Source of the DNA: Micromonospora sp. NBC_01699
GTDB lineage: Bacteria > Actinomycetota > Actinomycetes > Mycobacteriales > Micromonosporaceae
Length of the DNA stretch: 64,000 nt
NCBI RefSeq assembly: GCF_036250065.1
Contig: NZ_CP109199.1
Coordinates: 2,542,001 to 2,606,000 of the forward strand
Direction: 5' to 3'
Under the pieces are notes generated by a model that made no database searches, was not told the DNA's origin, and saw nothing but the letters and a program-made list of their open reading frames with translations. Both the position numbers and the translations under genes were made by a program. Every line of letters begins with the position of its first letter. Position 1 is the first letter of the stretch. This document shows positions 1 to 10,815 of this stretch, piece by piece.

Positions 1-1393
<1,393 letters not shown>

Positions 1394-1397
<4 letters not shown>

Positions 1398-2404
1398 TCT
1401 TCGAGCGGGTGGTCCGCCCCGCGCTGTTCCGGCTCGGCGGTGGCGATGCCGAGACGGCACACGAGTGGACCCTGCACCGGCTGGCCGCCCTCGCCGGGCG
1501 GCCGGCCGCGCTGGCGGCGCTGCGGTCGGCGTACGCGGTGGCGGCGCCCCGGCGGGTCTTCGGGCTGGACTTCCCCAACCCGGTCGGGCTGGCCGCCGGG
1601 ATGGACAAGAACGGCGTGGCGCTGCCGGCCTGGCCGGCGCTGGGCTTCGGTTTCGTCGAGGTCGGCACGGTCACCGCGCACGCCCAGCCGGGCAATCCCC
1701 GGCCCCGGCTGTTCCGGCTGCCGGAGAGCACCGCGGTGATCAACCGGATGGGCTTCAACAACGACGGGGCGCAGGCGCTGGCCCGGCGGCTGGACGCGGG
1801 ACGGCCACTGGGCGTGCCGCTGGGCATCTCGCTGGGCAAGTCGAAGGTGACCCCGCTGGACGACGCGGTGGCCGACTACGTCGCCTCGTACCGGGCGCTG
1901 CGCGGGCACGGTGACTACTTCGCGGTCAACGTCTCCTCGCCGAACACCCCGGGCCTGCGCGCCTTGCAGGACCGGGAGCATCTCGACGCGCTGCTGGCCG
2001 CGCTGGTGGGGGAGAAGCCGGTGCTGGTGAAGATCGCCCCGGACCTGACCGAGCCGGCCATCGCCGAACTGCTGCGGGTCTGCCTCGACCGGGGTGCGGC
2101 CGGCGTCATCGCCACCAACACCACGCTGCGCCGCGCCGGCCTCGCCGCCGCCGACCAACCCCGGGGTACGGAGACCGGCGGGCTGTCCGGACGACCGTTG
2201 ACCGAGCGGGCGCGGGAGGTCGTCTCCTTCGTCCACCGGGAGACCGGCGGAGCGCTGCCGGTGATCGGGGTCGGCGGGATCATGGAACCGGACGACGCGA
2301 ACCGACTCTTCGACGCCGGGGCGAGCCTGGTGCAGCTCTACACCGGATTCATTTATCGCGGGCCGGGTCTGGCCCGTGCGATCGCGCGCTCGGCCCGGCC
2401 GTGA
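1394..2404 (+). CDS. pyrD: Dihydroorotate dehydrogenase (quinone), class 2
   Basis: Oxidises dihydroorotate to orotate with FMN and passes electrons to quinone; the fourth step of UMP synthesis. The 336-residue protein has the class 2 signature [14 protein letters not shown], with serine as the catalytic base. It also has the FMN phosphate region GVGGI near the C terminus and an N-terminal extension ([12 protein letters not shown]) typical of the membrane-associated class. An upstream in-frame start would lie inside carB. I chose the GTG that overlaps the carB stop, because the protein then begins exactly where class 2 enzymes do. Its own stop overlaps the bioA start as GTGA. Confidence 0.95.
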
Positions 2405-3675
2405 ACCCCGCCGAACTGCTCGCCGCCGACGCCGCGCACGTCTGGCACCCGTACGCGCCGATGCCGGCGACCGCCGAGCCGTACCTCGTCACCGGGGCCG
2501 AGGGCGTACGCCTGCGGCTGGCCGACGGGCGGGAACTGGTCGACGGCATGTCGTCGTGGTGGGCCGCGATCCACGGTTACCGGCACCCGGTGCTGGACGA
2601 CGCGGTGACCGGGCAGCTCGGCCGGATGAGCCACGTGATGTTCGGCGGGCTGACCCACTCCCCGGCGATCGAACTGGCCCGCAACCTGGTCGAGCTCAGC
2701 CCGCCCGGACTGGAGCACGTCTTCCTCTGCGACTCGGGCTCGGTCAGCGTCGAGGTCGCGGTCAAGATGTGCCTGCAATACCAGCTCGGCCGGGGTCGGC
2801 CGGAGCGGCACCGGCTGGCCACCTGGCGGGGTGGCTACCACGGCGACACGTTCCAGCCGATGAGTGTCTGCGATCCCGAGGGCGGGATGCACCATCTCTG
2901 GCGGGACGTGTTGCCCCGGCAGGTGTTCGCGCCCGTGCCGCCGTCCGGTTTCGACGCCCCGGTGGACGAGGAATATGCGGCCGGGCTGGTCGACCGGATC
3001 GCGCGGCACGCGCACGAACTGGCGGCGGTCATCGTCGAGCCGGTGGTGCAGGGTGCCGGCGGGATGCGGTTCCACAATCCGCACTACCTACGGGTCTTGC
3101 GCGAGGCCACCGCCGAGCACGGGGTGCTACTCATTTTCGACGAGATCGCTACTGGTTTCGGGCGTACCGGCACGCTGTTCGCGGCCGAACACGCCGGGGT
3201 CACCCCGGACGTGCTCTGCGTCGGCAAGGCACTCACCGGTGGTTACCTGAGCCTCGCGGCGGCGCTCTGCACGCCGGAGGTGGCGCGCGGGATCGGCGCC
3301 GGCGGGGTGTTGGCGCACGGACCGACGTTCATGGGCAACCCGCTCGCCTGTGCCGTTGCGAACGCCTCCATCGGGCTGCTGCGGGCCGGAAACTGGCGCA
3401 GCGAGGTCGCGAGGGTGCAAACGGGTCTGCGGGCGGGTCTGGAGCCGTTGCGCGGTACGCCGGGCGTCGCCGACGTACGGGTGCTCGGCGCGATCGGTGT
3501 GGTGCAACTCGACCACGACGTCGACCTGCCGGCCGCGACCGCCGCCGCGGTCGACCACGGCGTGTGGCTGCGCCCGTTCCGCGATCTGGTCTACACGATG
3601 CCGCCGTACCTGACCGACGACGCGGATCTGGCCCGGATCGGCGCCGGGGTGGCGGCCGCGGTCGCCGCCGGCTGA
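2401..3675 (+). CDS. bioA: Adenosylmethionine-8-amino-7-oxononanoate aminotransferase (BioA)
   Basis: PLP-dependent class III aminotransferase that converts KAPA to DAPA in biotin synthesis, using S-adenosylmethionine as amino donor. The 424-residue length fits the family. Visible hallmarks are the substrate-binding [11 protein letters not shown] near residue 50, [11 protein letters not shown] for PLP phosphate binding, [13 protein letters not shown] with the cofactor aspartate, and VGKALTGGY with the Schiff-base lysine. The start GTG overlaps the pyrD stop. No bioB, bioD or bioF is nearby, so the gene is a lone biotin gene between pyrD and pyrF. A 104-base spacer separates it from pyrF. Confidence 0.92.
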   Translation: MNPAELLAADAAHVWHPYAPMPATAEPYLVTGAEGVRLRLADGRELVDGMSSWWAAIHGYRHPVLDDAVTGQLGRMSHVMFGGLTHSPAIELARNLVELSPPGLEHVFLCDSGSVSVEVAVKMCLQYQLGRGRPERHRLATWRGGYHGDTFQPMSVCDPEGGMHHLWRDVLPRQVFAPVPPSGFDAPVDEEYAAGLVDRIARHAHELAAVIVEPVVQGAGGMRFHNPHYLRVLREATAEHGVLLIFDEIATGFGRTGTLFAAEHAGVTPDVLCVGKALTGGYLSLAAALCTPEVARGIGAGGVLAHGPTFMGNPLACAVANASIGLLRAGNWRSEVARVQTGLRAGLEPLRGTPGVADVRVLGAIGVVQLDHDVDLPAATAAAVDHGVWLRPFRDLVYTMPPYLTDDADLARIGAGVAAAVAAG

Positions 3676-3779
3676 CCGCCCGCCGGGGTGTCCGTGGCGA
3701 GCCGGCCCGCCGCACGTCGCCGCACGGCGAACGCTGGAGCCGTGGCGCGCCCGCGCCGTGGCGAGGAGAGGAGAGCGCG

Positions 3780-4622
3780 ATGGAGAGCTTCGGGATCCGG
3801 CTGCACCGGGCCATGGCCGAGCGCGGGCCGCTCTGTGTGGGCATCGACCCGCACGGCGCGCTGCTGGAGCGCTGGGGGCTGCCCGACGACGTGACCGGGT
3901 TGGCGCGGTTCAGCGAGACGGTGGCCGAGGCACTGGGCGACCGGGTCGCGGTGGTCAAGCCGCAGTCCGCGTTCTACGAGCGCTTCGGGTCCCGAGGGCT
4001 GGAGGTACTTGAGTCAACTATCCGACAGTTGCGAGATGCCGGAACTCTTGTGCTCCTGGACGTCAAGCGTGGCGACATCGGCTCCACGGTGAGCGCGTAC
4101 GCCGCCGCGTATCTGGATCCATCCAGTCCCCTGTATGTCGATGCGATCACCGCGAGCCCGTATCTGGGCGTCGGCTCGCTCGCCCCGATGTTCGACACGG
4201 CGGCGGCGCACGGCGGCGGCGTCTTCGTGCTGGCGCTCACCTCCAATCCCGAGGGTCCGGCCGTCCAACACGCCCGCGGCGCCGACGGCCGGACCGTCGC
4301 GCAAACCGTGATCGACGAGATTTCCCAGCTCAACGCAGGTGCGGAGCCGTTGGGCAGCTTCGGGCTGGTGGTCGGCGCGACGATCGGCGAGACGGGCCAC
4401 GACCTGTCCCGCGTGCACGGTCCGATGCTCGCGCCCGGCCTCGGCGCCCAGGGCGGGAGCGCTGCCGACCTGCGTACGGTCTTCGGTCGGGACCTGACCG
4501 CGGTGCTGCCGTCGTACTCCCGTGAGGTCCTCGGCCACGGCCCGGACATCGCCGCGCTGCGCGCCGCGGCGGACCGCGCGCTGGCCGATTGTCGAGCCGT
4601 ACTCGGCCGTGTCGTTGAGTGA
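3780..4622 (+). CDS. pyrF: Orotidine 5'-phosphate decarboxylase
   Basis: Decarboxylates OMP to UMP, the last step of de novo UMP synthesis. The 280-residue protein is of the longer mycobacterial-type OMPdecase family. It carries the catalytic core LLDVKRGDIGST near residue 93 (the D-K-x-x-D array), VGIDPH near residue 20 and VVKPQSAFYERFG. The frame is open far upstream. I chose the ATG at 3780 because a purine-rich site (gaggagaggagagcg) lies directly before it and the homologous region begins there. It belongs to the same transcription direction as carB, pyrD and bioA. Confidence 0.95.
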   Translation: MESFGIRLHRAMAERGPLCVGIDPHGALLERWGLPDDVTGLARFSETVAEALGDRVAVVKPQSAFYERFGSRGLEVLESTIRQLRDAGTLVLLDVKRGDIGSTVSAYAAAYLDPSSPLYVDAITASPYLGVGSLAPMFDTAAAHGGGVFVLALTSNPEGPAVQHARGADGRTVAQTVIDEISQLNAGAEPLGSFGLVVGATIGETGHDLSRVHGPMLAPGLGAQGGSAADLRTVFGRDLTAVLPSYSREVLGHGPDIAALRAAADRALADCRAVLGRVVE

Positions 4623-4660
4623 TAGCTCGATCACGGTCGCATGATCATGGCGCGTCCACG

Positions 4661-4689
4661 TTGCCGAAAACTCTGCTGACCGCTAGTTT
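4661..4689 (+). promoter_or_regulatory. Candidate sigma-70-type promoter for mihF
   Basis: TTGCCG (4661-4666) and TAGTTT (4684-4689) are separated by exactly 17 bases in an A/T-richer stretch between pyrF and mihF. Transcription would begin near 4696, giving a leader of about 97 bases. This is a pattern match only. Confidence 0.5.
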
Positions 4690-4792
4690 TCCCGGCGCTG
4701 GGACCACATACCCCTTTGGTTCCCAGCCACCCCACGTTTCACAGATGCGGCGGTGCGTTCCGCCCGTCGCGATAGGGACCTGAGGAGAACTG

Positions 4793-5110
4793 GTGCCGCT
4801 CCCCCAACTGAGCCCCGAACAGCGTGCAGCCGCGCTGGAGAAGGCTGCGGAGATCCGCAAAGCCCGTGCTGAGCTGAAGGAGCAGCTCAAGCAGGGCAAG
4901 ACCACCCTCGCCGCCGTCCTCGCGCGGGCGGAGGGCGACGACGTCGTCGGCAAGCTGAAGGTTTCGGCCGTCCTCCAGGCGATGCCGGGGATCGGCAAGA
5001 TCCGGGCGACCCAGATCATGGAGAAGCTCAAGATCGCCGACAGCCGGCGCCTGCGCGGCCTGGGTGACCAGCAGCGCAAGGCACTGCTTGGTGAGTTCGC
5101 CGCCAACTAG
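4793..5110 (+). CDS. mihF: Integration host factor, actinobacterial type (mIHF)
   Basis: Small basic nucleoid-associated protein of 105 residues that binds and bends DNA in actinobacteria. It is not related to the alpha/beta IHF of proteobacteria. The N-terminal half is a charged helix (SPEQRAAALEKAAEIRKAR). The C-terminal half has the helix-two-turns-helix fold motif, with MPGIGKIRATQIMEKL around residues 64-79. The GTG start at 4793 is preceded by tgaggagaac, a good ribosome site. The neighbours gmk and rpoZ match the conserved actinobacterial order. Confidence 0.95.
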   Translation: MPLPQLSPEQRAAALEKAAEIRKARAELKEQLKQGKTTLAAVLARAEGDDVVGKLKVSAVLQAMPGIGKIRATQIMEKLKIADSRRLRGLGDQQRKALLGEFAAN

Positions 5111-5136
5111 CTAGCGGCAGCGTGTAGAAACAAGCA

Positions 5137-5676
5137 GTGAGCACGGAGGACGACGCGCGCCCGGCGGCTCGCCTCACGCTCCTTGCCGGTCCTGCCGGGG
5201 CCGGCAAGGACAGCGTGATCGAGCTGATCCGGGCGCGTTCGCCCGTGTTGTGGGTATCGGTGGCGATGACCACCAGGGCCCGTGGCCCGTACGAGGTCGA
5301 CGGGACCCGCCTGTTCGTCGACGCCGACGAGTTCGAGGCGCTGATCGCCGCCGGCGGACTGCTGGAGTGGGACCGGTACGCCGGTCACCTGCACGGCACC
5401 CCGCGACAGCCGGTCCAGACCCGGTTGCGGGCCGGCCAGCCGGTGCTGCTCAGCCTCGACCTGCCCGGTGCCCGTCGGGTACGGGCCGCGATGCCGGGGT
5501 CCCGTCTGGTGTACCTCGTCCCGCCGGGGGCGGTTCCGCCGGCCGGGCAACCGCACGACGGGGCGGAAATCGACCGGGTGGTGGTCAACGACTTCGTCGA
5601 GCGGGCAGCGGAGGAACTGGTAGGCTTGCTCGGTTCATCCTTTCTGACTCCGGCTCAGCCGCGTACCGGCGGTTGA
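5137..5676 (+). CDS. gmk: Guanylate kinase, divergent, with PhnN-like P-loop
   Basis: By position (mihF-gmk-rpoZ-coaBC) this should phosphorylate GMP or dGMP to the diphosphate. It is short (179 residues) and divergent. The P-loop reads GPAGAGKDS, with Asp after the lysine where guanylate kinases normally have Ser or Thr. The same GKDS pattern occurs in PhnN (ribose 1,5-bisphosphokinase), a relative. TTR and LLEW of the GMP site are kept, but the usual arginine three residues after TTR and the tyrosine of YGTP are not (here HGTP), and the family's YFF is LF. The GTG start lies 26 bases after mihF. It could be an altered but functional Gmk, or a PhnN-like enzyme in the gmk position. Confidence 0.75.
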   Translation: MSTEDDARPAARLTLLAGPAGAGKDSVIELIRARSPVLWVSVAMTTRARGPYEVDGTRLFVDADEFEALIAAGGLLEWDRYAGHLHGTPRQPVQTRLRAGQPVLLSLDLPGARRVRAAMPGSRLVYLVPPGAVPPAGQPHDGAEIDRVVVNDFVERAAEELVGLLGSSFLTPAQPRTGG

Positions 5677-5696
5677 GAGACACAGAGGTTTATCTC

Positions 5697-5960
5697 GTGG
5701 GTTCCATCGCCAATCCCGAAGGCATCACCAACCCTCCGATCGACGAGCTGCTGGAGAAGACCACCTCCAAGTACGCCCTGGTCATCTTCGCCGCGAAGCG
5801 GGCCCGCCAGGTCAACGCCTACTACAGCCAGCTCGGCGAGGGTCTGCTGGAGTACGTCGGACCCCTGGTCGAGACCACGCCGCAGGAGAAGCCGCTCTCG
5901 ATCGCGATGCGCGAGATCAACGCGGGCCTGCTCACCGCCGAGCCGACCGACCAGCCGTAG
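5697..5960 (+). CDS. rpoZ: RNA polymerase omega subunit
   Basis: Small subunit (87 residues) that helps assemble RNA polymerase by holding the beta-prime subunit. The conserved core is [21 protein letters not shown] followed by AAKRARQVN near residue 33, the segment that wraps beta-prime. A longer frame upstream overlaps gmk and is spurious. The GTG at 5697 follows acacagaggttt, and the protein then begins as in other actinobacteria. It lies 20 bases before coaBC, so co-transcription with gmk and coaBC is likely. Confidence 0.94.
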   Translation: MGSIANPEGITNPPIDELLEKTTSKYALVIFAAKRARQVNAYYSQLGEGLLEYVGPLVETTPQEKPLSIAMREINAGLLTAEPTDQP

Positions 5961-5979
5961 TAAGCCCGACAGAACGCTC

Positions 5980-7188
5980 ATGCCCGCTCAGGTCGTTCTT
6001 GGCGTAGGCGGGGGCATCGCCGCGTACAAAGCCTGTGAGCTGCTCCGGCTCCTCACCGAATCGGGGCATGACGTCCGGGTCGTACCAACCGCCTCGGCAC
6101 TGCGTTTCGTCGGTGCCCCGACCTGGGCGGCGCTCTCCGGTAAGCCGGTCGCGGACGACGTCTGGGCCGACGTGCACGAGGTGCCGCACGTTCGTCTCGG
6201 TAAGCAGGCGGATCTCGTCGTGGTCGCGCCGGCCACCGCCGACCTGCTGGCCAAGGCCGCGCACGGCCTGGCCGACGACCTGCTCACCAACACCCTGCTG
6301 ACCGCCCGTTGTCCGGTGGTCCTGGCGCCGGCGATGCACACCGAGATGTGGGAGCACCCGGCGACGGTGGCCAACGTGGCGACGCTGCGCGCTCGTGGCG
6401 TACTGGTGATCGAGCCGGCCAGCGGGCGGCTCACCGGCGCGGACACCGGCAAGGGTCGGCTGCCCGACCCGGCCGAGATCTTCGCGATCGCCCGGCGGAC
6501 GCTGGCCCGGGGCGCGGTGGCCCCGCGTGACCTGACCGGGCGTCGGGTGGTGGTCACCGCCGGTGGCACCAGGGAGCCGCTCGACCCGGTGCGGTTCCTG
6601 GGTAACCGGTCCTCCGGCAAGCAGGGTTACGCCTTCGCCCGCACTGCTACTGTGCGTGGCGCTATGGTTACGCTGATCGCCGCCAACGTCTCGCTCTCCG
6701 ATCCGACCGGGGTGGAGGTGGTCCGTGTGTCCACGACGGAAGAACTGCGCAAGGCCACCCTGTCGGCGGCGGAAGGCGCGGACGCGGTGGTGATGGCGGC
6801 GGCACCGGCGGACTTCCGTCCGGCGACGTACGCCAGCCAGAAGATCAAGAAAACGGGTGACGGTACCGCTCCCACCATCGACCTGGTCACCAACCCCGAC
6901 ATCGCCGCCGAACTCGGCGAACGGCGCCACGCCCACCAGGTGCTGGTCGCGTTCGCCGCCGAGACCGGTGACGCCGAGCCCAACGGCCGGGCGAAGCTGG
7001 CGCGGAAGAAGGCGGACCTGATCGTGGTCAACGAGGTGGGGCAGGACAGGGTGTTCGGCGCCGACTCCAATACTGCTGTTGTGCTGGGTGCCGATGGTTC
7101 CAGGGTGGTTTTCCCGGAACAATCGAAGGAAGACCTCGCCGACGCCGTCTGGGACCTGGTAACAACGCGCTTAACCGCTTCGTCTTAA
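5980..7188 (+). CDS. coaBC: Bifunctional phosphopantothenoylcysteine decarboxylase / phosphopantothenate-cysteine ligase
   Basis: Catalyses two consecutive steps of coenzyme A synthesis: CTP-dependent joining of cysteine to 4'-phosphopantothenate, then FMN-dependent decarboxylation. The 402-residue protein has the N-terminal flavoprotein domain (LGVGGGIAAYKACELLRLL; APAMHTEMW near residue 115, the actinobacterial form of PxMNxxMW). The C-terminal ligase domain starts near residue 186 (VVVTAGGTREPLDPVRFLGN, KIKK near residue 290). ATG start at 5980. The substitution of His in PAMHTEMW is, from memory, usual for actinobacteria. Confidence 0.95.
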   Translation: MPAQVVLGVGGGIAAYKACELLRLLTESGHDVRVVPTASALRFVGAPTWAALSGKPVADDVWADVHEVPHVRLGKQADLVVVAPATADLLAKAAHGLADDLLTNTLLTARCPVVLAPAMHTEMWEHPATVANVATLRARGVLVIEPASGRLTGADTGKGRLPDPAEIFAIARRTLARGAVAPRDLTGRRVVVTAGGTREPLDPVRFLGNRSSGKQGYAFARTATVRGAMVTLIAANVSLSDPTGVEVVRVSTTEELRKATLSAAEGADAVVMAAAPADFRPATYASQKIKKTGDGTAPTIDLVTNPDIAAELGERRHAHQVLVAFAAETGDAEPNGRAKLARKKADLIVVNEVGQDRVFGADSNTAVVLGADGSRVVFPEQSKEDLADAVWDLVTTRLTASS

Positions 7189-7235
7189 CCGCTGAGCACA
7201 CTGTCACCGAGGAAATGGTCCAGGTCCGCGGCGCT

Positions 7236-7241
7236 TAGACT
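7236..7241 (+). promoter_or_regulatory. Candidate -10 element of metK
   Basis: A TAGACT hexamer lies 35 bases upstream of the metK GTG, in the 88-base gap after coaBC. I see no convincing -35 box at the right distance, so the call is weak. No SAM riboswitch fold is visible in this short gap. Confidence 0.3.
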
Positions 7242-7276
7242 GCCGCCGACACTCTTCGAGATTCTTTAGGAGCACC

Positions 7277-8470
7277 GTGGCACGCCGCCTGTTCACTTCC
7301 GAGTCGGTCACGGAAGGCCACCCGGACAAGATCGCTGATCAGATCAGCGACGGTATCCTCGACGCGCTGCTGACCCAGGACCCGCGTAGCCGGGTGGCGG
7401 TCGAGACCCTCATCACCACCGGCCAGGTGCACGTCGCCGGCGAGGTGACGACCAAGGCGTACGCCGACATCCCGACCATCGTCCGGGAGACGATCCTCGG
7501 CATCGGCTACGACTCGTCGAAGAAGGGTTTCGACGGGGCGTCGTGTGGTGTGAGTGTGTCGATCGGTTCCCAGTCGCCCGACATCGCGCAGGGTGTGGAC
7601 AGTGCCCTCGAACTGCGGTCGGGTTCGTCGGAGTCGGCGCTGGACGCGCAGGGTGCCGGCGACCAGGGGATGATGTTCGGCTTCGCCTGCTCCGAGACCC
7701 CGGAGCTGATGCCGTTGCCGATCGCGCTGGCGCACCGGTTGGCACGTCGCCTCGCGTCGGCGCGCAAGGACGGGACGATCCCGTACCTGCGGCCCGACGG
7801 CAAGACCCAGGTCACCATCGAGTACGACGGGCTGCGCCCGGTCCGCCTGAACACCGTTGTCGTCTCCAGCCAGCACGCGGCGGACATCTCGCTGGAGTCG
7901 CTGCTGACCCCGGACGTGCGGGAGCACGTCATCGCCCCGGAGCTTGAGGGGCTCGGGTTGGACACCGACGGCTACCGGCTGCTGGTGAACCCGACCGGGC
8001 GGTTCGAGATCGGCGGCCCGATGGGCGACGCCGGCCTCACCGGTCGGAAGATCATTGTGGACACCTACGGTGGCTACGCCCGGCACGGCGGCGGCGCGTT
8101 CTCCGGCAAGGACCCGTCGAAGGTCGACCGGTCGGCGGCGTACGCGACCCGCTGGGTGGCGAAGAACGTCGTGGCCGCCGGTCTGGCCGAGCGGTGCGAG
8201 GTGCAGGTCGCGTACGCGATCGGCAAGGCACACCCGGTGAGCCTGTTCGTGGAGACCTTCGGCACGGAGAACGTCCCGGTGGAGCGGATCGAGAAGGCGA
8301 TCGGCGAGGTCTTCGACCTGCGTCCGGCGGCGATCATCCGTGACCTCGACCTGCTCCGTCCGATCTACCAGCAGACCGCCGCGTACGGTCACTTCGGACG
8401 CGAGCTGCCGGATCTGACCTGGGAGGGCACCGACCGTGCCGCCGACCTCAAGTCGGCCGCAGGAGCCTGA
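7277..8470 (+). CDS. metK: S-adenosylmethionine synthetase
   Basis: Makes S-adenosylmethionine from ATP and methionine; cytosolic tetramer. The length of 397 residues is normal. Motifs include [20 protein letters not shown] at the N terminus (ATP and metal binding), [12 protein letters not shown] near residue 126 (methionine and ATP site) and the glycine-rich [19 protein letters not shown] near residue 275. The GTG start follows taggagcacc. A strong hairpin closes the gene before priA. Confidence 0.97.
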   Translation: MARRLFTSESVTEGHPDKIADQISDGILDALLTQDPRSRVAVETLITTGQVHVAGEVTTKAYADIPTIVRETILGIGYDSSKKGFDGASCGVSVSIGSQSPDIAQGVDSALELRSGSSESALDAQGAGDQGMMFGFACSETPELMPLPIALAHRLARRLASARKDGTIPYLRPDGKTQVTIEYDGLRPVRLNTVVVSSQHAADISLESLLTPDVREHVIAPELEGLGLDTDGYRLLVNPTGRFEIGGPMGDAGLTGRKIIVDTYGGYARHGGGAFSGKDPSKVDRSAAYATRWVAKNVVAAGLAERCEVQVAYAIGKAHPVSLFVETFGTENVPVERIEKAIGEVFDLRPAAIIRDLDLLRPIYQQTAAYGHFGRELPDLTWEGTDRAADLKSAAGA

Positions 8471-8490
8471 CCACCGCTAGGCGTACCGAC

Positions 8491-8514
8491 CGGCAGCCCG
8501 CGAGCGGGCTGCCG
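8491..8514 (+). terminator. Hairpin terminator between metK and priA
   Basis: Perfect 10-base inverted repeat, CGGCAGCCCG and CGGGCTGCCG, with a 4-base loop (cgag). It ends 12 bases before the priA start. No T-run follows, as is common in high-GC actinobacteria. Because of its position it could also fold over the priA translation start region. Confidence 0.7.
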
Positions 8515-8526
8515 GTCGCTCGCGTC

Positions 8527-10671
8527 GTGGTGGATGTGCCGCTGGCCCACCTGGACCGCCCGTTCGACTACCTGGTGCCGAGCGAGCTGGCCGAGACGGC
8601 CCGGCCCGGCACCCGCGTCCGGGTCCGGTTCGCCGGTCAACTGGTCGACGGCTGGTTGTTGGAACGGGTCGAGACCTCGACGCACGACGGCCGGCTCACC
8701 TACCTCGAACGTCTCGTCTCACCGGAGCGGGTGCTCTCGCTGGAGATCGCCCGGCTGGCCCGAGCGGTGGCCGACCGGTACGCCGGCAGCCTGGCCGACG
8801 TGCTCCGGCTCGCCGTTCCGCGCCGGCACGCGCGGGCCGAGTCGCAGGCCGGCCCGGCCCCGGCGGAAGCCACGGTCACACCCGGCGAGGTGGCGCCGAC
8901 GGTTGCCAACCCGAATCCGGGCCGGTCGTCCGCCGCCGAGTCCGTCTCTGCGGCAGGACCCGTTCCTACGGCAGGACCCGTGTCCGAGGTCAGAACGGCG
9001 TCCGAGGAGGTTCCCGGGCCCGCGGCCGCACCTGGTCCGGCCGGGCTCGTGCGCGCGTCCGCACCGGCGTCCGCCGTCGGACCCCGGCCTGCGGTCGCTT
9101 CCGTGGCGGCGGACGACGGGCCGGCGCGGGGATGGGGGGACTATCCGGCCGGGGCCGGGTTCCTGCGGGCGCTGACCGACGGGCGCCAGCCGCGCGCGGT
9201 CTGGTCGGCGCTGCCCGGCGAGGCGTGGGCGGCCAGGTTCGCCGAAGCGGCGGCGGCCACCGTACGCGGTGGGCGAGGGGTGGTCGCGGTGGTCGCCGAC
9301 GCCCGCGACCTCGACCGCCTCGACGCGGCGTTCACCGCCGAACTGGGCACCGGACGGCACGTGGCGCTCTCCGCCGCGCTCGGCCCGGCCAAGCGTTACC
9401 GGGCCTTCCTCGCCGCCGCGCGGGGACAGGTGCCGGTGGTGATCGGTACCCGCGCCGCGATGTTCGCCCCGGTCGACCGGCTCGGACTGGTGGCGATCTG
9501 GGACGACGGCGACGACCTGCACTCCGAACCACGTGCGCCGTACCCGCACGCGCGGGAGGTGCTGCTCACCCGGGCCCAGCTCGCCGACGCGGCGGTGCTG
9601 GTGGCGGGGCACGCCCGTACCGCCGAGTCGCAGTTGCTGGTCGAGACCGGCTGGGCGAAGGAGATCGTGGCCGACCGGGCGACCGTGCGGGCGCGTACGC
9701 CGCAGGTGACGCCGACCGGTGACGATCCGCAACTGGCCCGGGATCCGGGGGCGGCCACCGCGCGGCTGCCCAGCCTGGCCTGGGAGGCGGCCCGGGCGGC
9801 GCTACGGGCCGATACGCCGGTGCTGGTGCAGGTCCCGCGTCGCGGTTACCTGCCGTCGGTGTCCTGCGCCAACTGCCGGGCCCCGGCCAGGTGCCCGCAC
9901 TGTGCCGGGCCGCTGGCGCTGCGTGAGGCGTTCGCCGTACCGAGCTGTCACTGGTGCGGGCGGGTGGCGGCCGCGTACGCCTGTCCACAGTGCGGCGGTC
10001 GGCGGCTGCGCGCGGCGGTGGTCGGTGCCCGGCGTACGGCGGAGGAGCTGGGCCGGGCGTTCGCCGGCGTGCCGGTACGGACCTCGGGGCGGGAGGAGGT
10101 GCTCGGCGAGGTGCCGGCGGAGGCCGGGCTGGTGGTGGCGACGCCCGGCGCCGAACCGCTCGCGGCCGGTGGGTACGGGGCGGTGCTGCTGCTCGACTCC
10201 TGGGCCCTGCTGACCCGGGCCGACCTGCGGGCCGCCGAGGAGGCCCTGCGGCGCTGGCTGACCGCGGCGGCGCTGGCCAGGCCGGCGGCGGCCGGAGGGC
10301 GGGTGGTGCTGGTCGCCGACGGTTCGCTGGCGCCGGTGCAGGCGCTGCTGCGCTGGGATCCGGCCTGGTTCGCCGCCCGCGAGCTGGCCGAGCGGCGCGA
10401 GCTGGGCTTCCCACCGGCGGCCCGGATGGCGAGCCTGACCGGGGTGCCCGACGCGGTCGCCGACCTGCTGGAGGTCACCCGCCTGCCGGCGGGCGCGGAG
10501 GTGTTGGGGCCGGTGCCGGCGGGGGAGGGGCAGGAACGGATGCTGGTCCGGGTGCCGCGCGGCCGGGCCGGTGCGCTGGCGGTCGCGCTGCACGAGGCGG
10601 CCGGGGTACGCACGGCCCGTAAAGCCGGTCAGCCGGTACGGATCCAGGTCGATCCGCTGGACCTGTTCTGA
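8527..10671 (+). CDS. priA: Primosomal protein N' (PriA), actinobacterial type lacking helicase motifs
   Basis: PriA recognises stalled replication forks and reloads the replisome. The 714-residue protein keeps the N-terminal 3'-DNA-binding domain (VDVPLAHLDRPFDYLVP). It also keeps the zinc-binding region, with four CxxC pairs between about residues 440 and 495 (CANC, CPHC, CHWC, CPQC). No Walker A motif is seen, and the DEAH position reads DDGDD. The protein therefore probably cannot unwind DNA, as in other actinobacterial PriA homologues. Residues about 105-205 form an Ala/Pro/Gly-rich linker. The start is uncertain: homology may extend a few codons upstream of the GTG, where only a CTG is available. 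Confidence 0.88.
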   Translation: MVDVPLAHLDRPFDYLVPSELAETARPGTRVRVRFAGQLVDGWLLERVETSTHDGRLTYLERLVSPERVLSLEIARLARAVADRYAGSLADVLRLAVPRRHARAESQAGPAPAEATVTPGEVAPTVANPNPGRSSAAESVSAAGPVPTAGPVSEVRTASEEVPGPAAAPGPAGLVRASAPASAVGPRPAVASVAADDGPARGWGDYPAGAGFLRALTDGRQPRAVWSALPGEAWAARFAEAAAATVRGGRGVVAVVADARDLDRLDAAFTAELGTGRHVALSAALGPAKRYRAFLAAARGQVPVVIGTRAAMFAPVDRLGLVAIWDDGDDLHSEPRAPYPHAREVLLTRAQLADAAVLVAGHARTAESQLLVETGWAKEIVADRATVRARTPQVTPTGDDPQLARDPGAATARLPSLAWEAARAALRADTPVLVQVPRRGYLPSVSCANCRAPARCPHCAGPLALREAFAVPSCHWCGRVAAAYACPQCGGRRLRAAVVGARRTAEELGRAFAGVPVRTSGREEVLGEVPAEAGLVVATPGAEPLAAGGYGAVLLLDSWALLTRADLRAAEEALRRWLTAAALARPAAAGGRVVLVADGSLAPVQALLRWDPAWFAARELAERRELGFPPAARMASLTGVPDAVADLLEVTRLPAGAEVLGPVPAGEGQERMLVRVPRGRAGALAVALHEAAGVRTARKAGQPVRIQVDPLDLF

Positions 10672-10815
10672 GCCGTCGTCCGTCGGTGGGCTGGTTCACG
10701 CGTGGTAACATCGCCCCTCATGTCGCCGCCCATTGGTGTGACGATGCCGTGATCCCACCGGTTCGGTGTGTAATCGAGTGATCCTAATCAGTCTGCGATC
10801 AGGGGTGTGTGCGTC

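Noticed and set aside
7200-7276. Possible SAM riboswitch before metK
   Set aside because: The 88-base gap is too short and lacks the conserved SAM aptamer blocks; only a weak -10 box is visible.
10720-10752. Ten-codon ORF upstream of the kinase/ParB fusion as a leader peptide
   Set aside because: No ribosome site and no alternative hairpins around it.
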